Origin: an uncultured bacterium
GTDB lineage: Bacteria; Actinomycetota; Coriobacteriia; Coriobacteriales; Coriobacteriaceae
Direction: 5' to 3'
Assembly (NCBI GenBank): GCA_905215835.1
Contig: CAJMRR010000054.1
Span: 1 to 12,544, forward strand
Length of the DNA stretch: 12,544 nt
Shown piece after piece: positions 6,748 to 12,544 of this stretch (its first letter is position 1; the number at the start of each line of letters is the position of its first letter). The notes under the pieces were generated by a model that saw nothing but the letters and a program-made list of their open reading frames with translations, was not told where the DNA came from and made no database searches. Position numbers and translations under genes: made by a program.

Positions 6748-7578
6748 TTAGGCCTCGTCGGTCTCGTGCGGGGTAATAGCCTCGACGGCAGAGACTGCCT
6801 TGGGCAACATGCCATCGGGCAGCGCGGTCTCAACCTCGCCCTTATCGCAGGCCTCGGCGAGTGCCGGATTAATGGGAAGCGTGCCCAAGATGTCGAGGTT
6901 ATAGCGCTCTGCGACCTCGGGGAGCTTGCTCTTGCCAAAGACCTCGATCTTCTTGCCGCAGTCGGGGCACTCAATATAGCTCATGTTCTCGACGATGCCC
7001 AGAATGGGGACGTTCATCTTCTCGGCCATGTTGACCGCCTTGGCGACGATCATCGAGACCAGATCCTGCGGGCTCGTGACGATGACGATGCCGTCGACGG
7101 GCAGTGACTGGAAGACGGTGAGCGCGACGTCGCCTGTTCCCGGAGGCATGTCGACCAGCAGGTAGTCGATGGGGCCCCACGAGGTCTCGCTCCAGAACTG
7201 CCTGATGGCGCCTGCGATGACCGGACCGCGCCAAAGGACGGGGTCGGTCTCGTTTTGGAGCAGAAGGTTGGAGCTCATGACCTTGACGCCGTGCTCGGAG
7301 ATTTCGGGCAGCATGAGGTTGCCAAGGGCATGGACGTGGCGTCCGCTCATACCGAACATCTTGGGGATAGAGGGACCGGTGATGTCGGCATCGAGGACGC
7401 CGACCTTGTGGCCGTGACGGGCAAGCTCGGTGGCGATGGCACCGGTGACAAACGACTTGCCGACACCGCCCTTGCCGGAAAGCACGGCGATGACGCGTTT
7501 GACCTCGGACAGCGTATTCTCCTCAAATTGCGACGGCGACGTTTGTCCGCCGGCGGCCTGTGCGTGCTCGCAACCCAT
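6748..7578 (-). CDS. mrp: Mrp/NBP35-type Fe-S cluster carrier ATPase (276 aa)
   Basis: This is a P-loop NTPase of the Mrp/NBP35 (ApbC) family. As a dimer, such proteins bind a bridging [4Fe-4S] cluster and pass it to apo-enzymes in the cytosol. The deviant Walker A LSGKGGVGKS is at 33-42, VGVLDADITGPSIPKMFG at 59-76, the Walker B-like region LLVDMPPGTGD at 140-150, and the cluster-binding pair ECPDCG at 203-208 (C204, C207). The N-terminal DUF59/MIP18 domain found in many Mrp proteins is absent. The N-terminus carries only one cysteine (C3 in MGCEHAQ), where many anaerobe homologues have a cysteine-rich cluster. An upstream in-frame ATG at 7635 would add 19 residues. ATG 7578 is preferred because AAAGGAG lies six bases before it. 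The stop codon abuts the GTG of the following flavoprotein gene. Possible clients include cytosolic Fe-S enzymes; none is shown here. Confidence 0.94.
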   Translation of the reverse strand: MGCEHAQAAGGQTSPSQFEENTLSEVKRVIAVLSGKGGVGKSFVTGAIATELARHGHKVGVLDADITGPSIPKMFGMSGRHVHALGNLMLPEISEHGVKVMSSNLLLQNETDPVLWRGPVIAGAIRQFWSETSWGPIDYLLVDMPPGTGDVALTVFQSLPVDGIVIVTSPQDLVSMIVAKAVNMAEKMNVPILGIVENMSYIECPDCGKKIEVFGKSKLPEVAERYNLDILGTLPINPALAEACDKGEVETALPDGMLPKAVSAVEAITPHETDEA

Positions 7579-7633
7579 GTATGACTCCTTTGTATATGTT
7601 GGGGCCGGGGCCCCGTGATGTGACACGAGCGTC

Positions 7634-7663
7634 ATTGTACCCTCGTTTGCGAGCGGGAGTCAT
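7634..7663 (-). promoter_or_regulatory. Probable promoter of mrp, with a dyad in the spacer
   Basis: On the minus strand ATGACT (7663-7658) and TACAAT (7639-7634) stand 18 bases apart, with 4/6 and 5/6 matches to the consensus hexamers. Transcription would begin near 7627, giving a leader of about 50 bases that contains a G+C-rich self-complementary patch (7601-7614) and the ribosome site. The spacer holds the inverted repeat CTCG-TTTG-CGAG (7642-7653), which could be an operator. The remaining bases between the LtaS-type gene and this promoter show a short GCTTG/CAAGC dyad (7688-7711) but no clear terminator. Confidence 0.5.
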
Positions 7664-7723
7664 TTGCGATGCATTTGGGCCGAGCGTGCTTGCAATACGA
7701 TGGGTCCAAGCGAATGGGCGGGC

Positions 7724-9877
7724 TTACTGAACTTTGCTGGCGAACTCGAGATATTGTATGCGCTGCAGCTTGTCGATCGTCGAGGCGTATGGGCTGTCTT
7801 CAGATTCCAAGTCGTAGCGCAGCCCGTCGGCACCAAGGTAGCCGGCGACATTGATAGTGGGCACATCTGACCTTGTTGCAAGCAGAGCCTTTTGATAGTC
7901 GGTGAGCGGGGCGCCGATCTTATTAAGGGTAATGGCTGCAATCTCGTTTGCCCCGACGGTGTCGTAGACGTTGAGCTCGGTATTGCCGGCGATTTCATAG
8001 TTAGCCCAGACAAAATATGTCGACTGATAGATACGGAAAGCGTGGCTTGCCGTATCTTCCTGAGGGTACAGCTCGTCGTTGAGAGCCGTTGCGGCGCTCG
8101 GCTGATGGTCGCCAAAAAAGACAAGGACAACCGGTCTGCCGATATTGCGGAGCTCGTTGATAAAGTACTCGAGGTCCCGGTCGGATGCGTTGATGCAGGT
8201 AAGATAGGTGTTGAGTGCGCTATTGGCGTCCTCGCTGGCTCCCTCGACCCAATAGTTTGTCAGCTCCTCGGCGGGAACGGTGCCATAGTCGTAGCCGCCG
8301 TGATTTTGCATCGTGACGTCAAAGATGAACTGCGGGGCTTCGTCGGTTCTAAGCAGGTCGAGTATCTTGTCGTAGGTGGCGTAGTCGCATACGCCGGCAT
8401 GGTAACAGGGCGCACCTTCGAAATCGCCGATTGAAAGAAAGTCTCCAAAGCCCAGCTGCTGATAGATTTTATCTCGATGGTAGTTGACGGGGTTTTGCGG
8501 GTGCATAGCGGTAGCGGTATACCCAAGCTCCTTAAGGTCCTTTGCCAGGCTGTTGACGCCATTCATCTGATACAGCTGATAGGGGATTTTGCCTAATCCG
8601 ACAAAGGCCGTTGTCGCTCCGGTCAAAAATTCGAATTCGGAGTTCGCCGTTCCGCCACCGGCGACCGAAGCGAGCATGGTGCCGCGAACAAGTGTGTCGG
8701 GAAGCGAGTTGTAGAATGCGGGGCCGGTGTACCCGGCCGCCTGGAGCTGCTCAAAGCACGAAAGATCGCTAAAACTCTCGTTCATGACGGCAACAATCGT
8801 CGGCTTGATTTCATTGAACTGGGCAACGGTCGCCGCGCGCTGCTCGCTTGAGCCATACGTGTTGTCGTAGGCGGCGGCGAGCTCCTGCTCGATGCTCTGC
8901 GCCTCATCGGGCGTATAGTCTTCGGGCCTCTCAATAGGCAACTCGTTGACCATTTCGGTGAACGAAGTGATAAAACCCTGAGACGCATACGTGGTGATGG
9001 GCTGCCAACGGTCAAATCCAAAATCCAGCGCCTGCTCCAAGTCGATGCTGGAAAAGCCCGAGAGCCCCACAACGGTCACTAGCAGAAAAGCGCAGAGGTT
9101 AGCGGCGATTGCGGGGAAGACATGGGTGGGCGTACGGAGCTTTCGCGGTCGGATAAGCGAAAGAAGCCCCAGGGAAATCTCCAGCAGGGCGAGAGAGGTT
9201 ACGATTCCGGCGGTAAAGGTAAACTCGTATCCCTCGCTCACTTCCATTGCAGTGCCAAGGGCCAAGATATCGCTTGGCAGGATGGCTTCGCCTTTAAACG
9301 TTATGACGAAGTGCTCGGCAATGCCAAGGATGCAACAGACGACGGGTACGAGGGCCATGACGCCCCCATGACGCTGTCCCAGCAGATAAAGGGAGAGCAG
9401 AACCGTCGCGAGCAGCCCGACGGAAAACCCGAATGAGTTGGCGGGAATGTGATAGAACGTTTCGTTGCAGGCAATTTCGAGTGAAACGAACGAGAGCGCT
9501 GAAACAGCGGCAATGACAAGGATGTCACGGCAAATACAGGCAACCGTTCCCGTCTCAAGATCGGTTTGGTCAATAAGTCCCGAAACCAAGGGCTCGACAA
9601 GAAGTATGACGGCGGCAGCACCGAGCGCCGAATAAGAAAGGACCCATAGGGAACTGTCCTCATTTACGAGCAATTGATTCGTAATCCATGCAGCTACCAT
9701 GCCGAGCGGGATGAGGAGCGTCGCGCACCAAAAGACGCGGGCAATGGGTGGCTTTTCATTGTGTTTGATTGAAAAATACACGCGCACGACGACGGTGGCC
9801 ACGATAAGGACGGCGATGAATATGGGCAGATTGGCCATGTCGCTCGAAGTGATTTCAAGGGGGATATCTTCGGTCAT
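7724..9877 (-). CDS. LtaS-type membrane sulfatase-fold synthase (717 aa)
   Basis: This is a polytopic membrane protein with an extracellular sulfatase-fold domain. In the family, such enzymes move glycerol-phosphate from phosphatidylglycerol to a growing lipoteichoic acid chain, and relatives add phospholipid-derived groups to other polymers. About eight hydrophobic segments fall near residues 17-35, 48-70, 77-102, 117-136, 149-167, 172-194, 222-242 and 252-275. The catalytic domain starts near 358. The metal ligand E367 is in MNESFSD, the nucleophile T410 in GGGTANSEFEFLTG, H526 in TMQNHGGYD, and D590-H591 in FFGDHQPS, matching the LtaS Glu/Thr/His/Asp-His set. ATG 9877 was chosen over an ATG 75 bases upstream because AGAGGA precedes it by about six bases. 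S. aureus LtaS has five membrane helices and 646 residues, so this one has extra helices. No glycolipid-anchor gene lies beside it, so the polymer made is uncertain. Confidence 0.88.
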   Translation of the reverse strand: MTEDIPLEITSSDMANLPIFIAVLIVATVVVRVYFSIKHNEKPPIARVFWCATLLIPLGMVAAWITNQLLVNEDSSLWVLSYSALGAAAVILLVEPLVSGLIDQTDLETGTVACICRDILVIAAVSALSFVSLEIACNETFYHIPANSFGFSVGLLATVLLSLYLLGQRHGGVMALVPVVCCILGIAEHFVITFKGEAILPSDILALGTAMEVSEGYEFTFTAGIVTSLALLEISLGLLSLIRPRKLRTPTHVFPAIAANLCAFLLVTVVGLSGFSSIDLEQALDFGFDRWQPITTYASQGFITSFTEMVNELPIERPEDYTPDEAQSIEQELAAAYDNTYGSSEQRAATVAQFNEIKPTIVAVMNESFSDLSCFEQLQAAGYTGPAFYNSLPDTLVRGTMLASVAGGGTANSEFEFLTGATTAFVGLGKIPYQLYQMNGVNSLAKDLKELGYTATAMHPQNPVNYHRDKIYQQLGFGDFLSIGDFEGAPCYHAGVCDYATYDKILDLLRTDEAPQFIFDVTMQNHGGYDYGTVPAEELTNYWVEGASEDANSALNTYLTCINASDRDLEYFINELRNIGRPVVLVFFGDHQPSAATALNDELYPQEDTASHAFRIYQSTYFVWANYEIAGNTELNVYDTVGANEIAAITLNKIGAPLTDYQKALLATRSDVPTINVAGYLGADGLRYDLESEDSPYASTIDKLQRIQYLEFASKVQ

Positions 9878-9889
9878 GGACGTTCCTCT

Positions 9890-9927
9890 GTTACAGCAAA
9901 TTAAGTTCAGTATTAGATTACTGTAAC
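9890..9927. repeat. Inverted repeat GTTACAG/CTGTAAC upstream of the LtaS-type gene
   Basis: A perfect 7-bp inverted repeat has arms at 9890-9896 and 9921-9927, with 24 bases between and centres 31 bases apart, about three helical turns. The sequence between is A+T-rich. On the minus strand, TTACAG inside the upstream arm and TAATTT (9903-9898) are 17 bases apart and could be weak -35/-10 elements, placing the second arm near the transcription start. This geometry would suit a dimeric regulator. It could also be chance. Confidence 0.4.
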
Positions 9928-9995
9928 CTTTCCACGGCATTTCGAGAAACAAAGCGTCCGATACGCAAAGCTAAAGGTCTGCGAATCTTGTATTA

Positions 9996-10009
9996 CGAAC
10001 ATCTGTGCG
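9996..10009 (+). promoter_or_regulatory. Candidate LexA (SOS) box of uvrA
   Basis: CGAACATCTGTGCG matches the Gram-positive/actinobacterial LexA consensus CGAAC-N4-GTTCG at 9 of 10 fixed positions (GTGCG for GTTCG). It ends 61 bases before the uvrA ATG. If TAAACT (10022-10027) is the -10, the box would cover the -35 region, a usual place for repression. uvrA is a classical SOS gene, which supports the reading. No comparable site is visible before uvrB or coaE. Confidence 0.55.
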
Positions 10010-10070
10010 CGTCGAGTGCGCTAAACTCATCGGCAGTATGATTCGATGCAATAGGAGGCAAGGAGCTTCC

Positions 10071-12544
10071 ATGTCTGATTCTTCTATCGTTATTCGCGGC
10101 GCTCGTGAGCACAACCTCCGTGATATCGATGTTTCCATTCCGCGTGACCAACTCGTGGTCATTACCGGTCTTTCTGGCTCGGGCAAGAGCTCGCTGGCAT
10201 TTGACACTATCTATGCCGAGGGCCAGCGCAGATACGTCGAGAGCCTTTCGAGCTATGCGCGCCAGTTCTTGGGCCAGATGGACAAACCCGACTTGGATTC
10301 AATCGACGGCCTTTCGCCGGCGGTGTCGATCGACCAAAAGACGACGTCTAAAAACCCTCGCTCGACGGTTGGCACCGTAACCGAGATTTATGACTATCTG
10401 CGCCTGCTGTTCGCCCGTGTGGGCACTCCGCACTGTCCCGAATGCGGCCGCGTCATTGAGCGCCAGACGACCGACCAGGTTGCCGACAAGGTCTTGGCGG
10501 CGGGGGAGGGTCGCCGCGCGTTTGTGCTGGCACCGGTGGTGCGCGGGCGAAAAGGCGAGTACACCAAACTGTTTGAGGACCTTCGCGCCGAGGGCTTTAG
10601 CCGCGTGCGTGTCGACGGTGAAGTGCGCTCGCTCGATGATCCGATCGATCTGGACAAGAAGTTCAAGCACGATATCGAGGTCGTGGTCGATCGCATCGTG
10701 ATCCGTGAGAACTCTCTTGGCCGTATCGCCGAGTCTGTTGAGCAGGCGACCGCGCTGGCTCACGGCAATGTAAACGTGTACATGCTGCCCGATCGTGATG
10801 CTCCAGAGGGGACCGAGGGCGAGCTTCTGGAGTATTCGTTGGCCTTGGCGTGCCCGGAGCATGGACACTCCATTGACGATCTTCAGCCGCGTGATTTTTC
10901 GTTCAACGCTCCCTATGGCGCATGTCCTGAGTGCGACGGCCTGGGCTTTAAGAAAACCGTTGATGCCGAGGCGCTGATTGAGGATCCCTCGAAGTCCATT
11001 GCCGACGGAGTCTTTGGTAGCCTGTTTGGCAATTCGAACTACTATCCGCAGATTTTTGCTGCGGTCTGCAAACACTTTAAGGTGAGCGCCGATACGCCGT
11101 GGGAGGACTTGCCCCCTCGCGTGCGCCGTGCATTCTTGGATGGCCTGGGCGATACGAAGATCTCGGTCGACTACCAAAAGCTCGACGGACGTCGCAGCCA
11201 GTGGGATACCAAGTTTTCGGGCGTTCGCAACATCCTGTACGAACGCTATACCGAGACGACGAACGAGAACACCAAGACGCGCCTGGAGAAGTACATTCAC
11301 GAGGAACCGTGCTCGAGCTGCCACGGCGCTCGTTTGCGCCCTGAGATGCTCGCCGTCACCGTGGGCGGCAAGTCCATTTACGAAGTTTGTTGCCTGTCGT
11401 GCCGTGAATCGCTCGAGTTTTTTGAGGGCCTGGAACTCACCGAGCGCCAACAGTTTATCGGCGGCCGTATCGTCAAAGAAATTCTGGAGCGTCTGCGTTT
11501 TCTGGTCGATGTTGGACTCGACTATCTGACACTCGATCGCGCCTCGGCGACGCTTTCCGGTGGCGAGGCACAGCGTATTCGACTGGCAACGCAGATCGGC
11601 GCGGGTCTCATGGGCGTGCTCTATATTCTGGACGAGCCTTCGATCGGTCTTCATCAGCGTGACAACGAGCGCCTGATCAAGACGCTCGAGCGCCTGCGCG
11701 ATATCGGCAATACCGTTATCGTCGTCGAACACGACGAGGACACAATCCGTGCCGCCGACTACGTGATCGACATGGGACCCGGCGCCGGCGTCAACGGCGG
11801 ACACGTAGTCGCGGCGGGAACGCCTGCCGATATCATGGCGTGTCCTGAGTCGATGACGGGCGCTTATCTGACCGGCAAACGAATGATCCGGGTGCCTGAT
11901 GAACGGCGCAAGCCCGGTCGCGGCTGCCTTAAAATTACGGGCGCTCGAGCTAACAACCTCAAAAACGTTACTGCCAAGATCGAGTTTGGTACGCTTACGG
12001 TTGTTACCGGCGTGTCGGGATCGGGCAAGAGCTCCCTGGTTACCGACACCATTGCGCCTGCCCTTACGAATGCCATTCACCGCTCGACGCGCCCTGTGGG
12101 TCCGTATAAAAAAATCGAGGGCATCGAGTGCATCGATAAGGTTATCGATATCGACCAGTCGCCGATTGGCCGCACGCCGCGCTCCAACCCTGCTACCTAT
12201 ATCGGCCTGTGGGATGATCTTCGCGCGCTGTTTGCGAGTACGCCGGAGTCGAAGGCGCGCGGCTACTCGCCGGGTCGTTTCTCCTTTAATGTGAGTGGCG
12301 GGCGCTGCGAGGCGTGCAAGGGCGACGGGCAGATCAAGATCGAGATGCACTTCCTTCCCGATATCTACGTTCCCTGCGAAGTTTGCGGCGGTAAACGCTA
12401 CAACCGCGAGACACTCGAGGTCACCTACCGTGGCAAGACCATCTCGGACGTGCTCGACATGAGCGTCACCGAGGCGCTGGCCTTCTTTGGGAATATCCCG
12501 CAGATTAAGCGCAAGCTCCAGACGCTGTACGATGTAGGCTTAGG
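10071..12544 (+). CDS. uvrA: Excinuclease ABC subunit A, UvrA (partial, first 824 residues)
   Basis: UvrA is the tandem-ABC ATPase that finds bulky DNA lesions and loads UvrB. The reading frame stays open to the window edge, and roughly the last 120-130 residues are missing, with the second ABC signature and second Walker B. The first Walker A GLSGSGKSS is at 33-41. The UvrB-binding and insertion domains lie between about 120 and 490. The first zinc module is C261/H264 and C285/C288, the EPCSSCHGARL pair is at 412-422, signature LSGGEAQR at 495-502 and Walker B LYILDEPSIGLH at 517-528. The second Walker A GVSGSGKSS is at 647-655. The second zinc finger C746-x2-C749...C769-x2-C772 surrounds the DNA-contact loop. 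AAGGAG (10060-10065), five bases before ATG, fixes the start, and a second GGAGG lies just upstream. The histidine at 264 replaces the cysteine of the E. coli protein. It is divergent from the LtaS-type gene and probably SOS-controlled. Confidence 0.98.
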   Translation, partial: MSDSSIVIRGAREHNLRDIDVSIPRDQLVVITGLSGSGKSSLAFDTIYAEGQRRYVESLSSYARQFLGQMDKPDLDSIDGLSPAVSIDQKTTSKNPRSTVGTVTEIYDYLRLLFARVGTPHCPECGRVIERQTTDQVADKVLAAGEGRRAFVLAPVVRGRKGEYTKLFEDLRAEGFSRVRVDGEVRSLDDPIDLDKKFKHDIEVVVDRIVIRENSLGRIAESVEQATALAHGNVNVYMLPDRDAPEGTEGELLEYSLALACPEHGHSIDDLQPRDFSFNAPYGACPECDGLGFKKTVDAEALIEDPSKSIADGVFGSLFGNSNYYPQIFAAVCKHFKVSADTPWEDLPPRVRRAFLDGLGDTKISVDYQKLDGRRSQWDTKFSGVRNILYERYTETTNENTKTRLEKYIHEEPCSSCHGARLRPEMLAVTVGGKSIYEVCCLSCRESLEFFEGLELTERQQFIGGRIVKEILERLRFLVDVGLDYLTLDRASATLSGGEAQRIRLATQIGAGLMGVLYILDEPSIGLHQRDNERLIKTLERLRDIGNTVIVVEHDEDTIRAADYVIDMGPGAGVNGGHVVAAGTPADIMACPESMTGAYLTGKRMIRVPDERRKPGRGCLKITGARANNLKNVTAKIEFGTLTVVTGVSGSGKSSLVTDTIAPALTNAIHRSTRPVGPYKKIEGIECIDKVIDIDQSPIGRTPRSNPATYIGLWDDLRALFASTPESKARGYSPGRFSFNVSGGRCEACKGDGQIKIEMHFLPDIYVPCEVCGGKRYNRETLEVTYRGKTISDVLDMSVTEALAFFGNIPQIKRKLQTLYDVGL

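Noticed and set aside
7688..7711. GCTTG/CAAGC dyad after the LtaS-type gene as a terminator
   Set aside because: It has only five base pairs, a 14-base loop and no U-tract, so it was not called.
9878..9952. Upstream 25-codon extension of the LtaS-type protein
   Set aside because: It runs through the inverted repeat and lacks a ribosome site, while ATG 9877 has AGAGGA at good spacing.
10299..12350. Long open frame (683 codons) on the minus strand opposite uvrA
   Set aside because: It is a shadow of strong codon bias in uvrA. It has no recognisable motif, its translation is a run of low-similarity charged and hydrophobic residues, and uvrA is unmistakable on the other strand.
1..12544. CRISPR array, mobile element, prophage, tRNA, toxin-antitoxin or defence genes
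   Set aside because: No regularly spaced repeats, terminal repeats, transposase or integrase motifs, cloverleaf sequences or small paired genes were seen. The genes are ordinary chromosomal ones.

Overview
The window reads as a chromosomal housekeeping stretch of a high-G+C Gram-positive bacterium, most likely a coriobacterium such as Collinsella (Actinomycetota). The protein sequences and the coaE/uvrB/uvrA neighbourhood fit this, as do the LtaS-type synthase and the soluble Mrp ATPase. The genus is an inference from recall, not from a search. There is no sign of an insertion sequence, integrase, CRISPR array, tRNA or rRNA. Coding density is high: the longest gene-free gap is 193 bases (9878-10070), and no gap exceeds 300.

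Left arm (1-3735, plus strand). The tail of an upstream transcript ends in a strong intrinsic terminator (27-55). It is followed by coaE (dephospho-CoA kinase), an overlapping membrane-anchored lytic transglycosylase gene, and uvrB. uvrB ends in a 14-bp hairpin terminator. This arm could be one operon or two, since uvrB has a 51-nt gap and its own ribosome site.

Middle block (3755-9877, minus strand). In transcription order it holds an LtaS-type membrane sulfatase-fold polymer synthase, an Mrp/NBP35 Fe-S carrier ATPase, an HI0933/YhiN-family flavoprotein that abuts mrp with no gap, and a COG2509-family FAD-dependent dehydrogenase. mrp has a plausible promoter of its own. The second flavoprotein gene is separated from the first by a hairpin that is either a terminator or a leader attenuator, with a TATAAT hexamer just upstream. 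Two flavoproteins of poorly known function beside an Fe-S carrier suggest a redox module, but no substrate can be read from the sequence.

Right arm (10071-12544, plus strand). uvrA is divergent from the LtaS-type gene and is cut by the window edge after 824 codons. A candidate LexA (SOS) box lies 61 bp upstream of its ATG. UvrA and UvrB act together in nucleotide-excision repair, and here they flank the minus-strand block.

I found no convincing undescribed system. The most useful leads are regulatory (the SOS box, two inverted repeats, the leader hairpin) and protein-level variations in Mrp, UvrA, UvrB, CoaE and the two flavoproteins.
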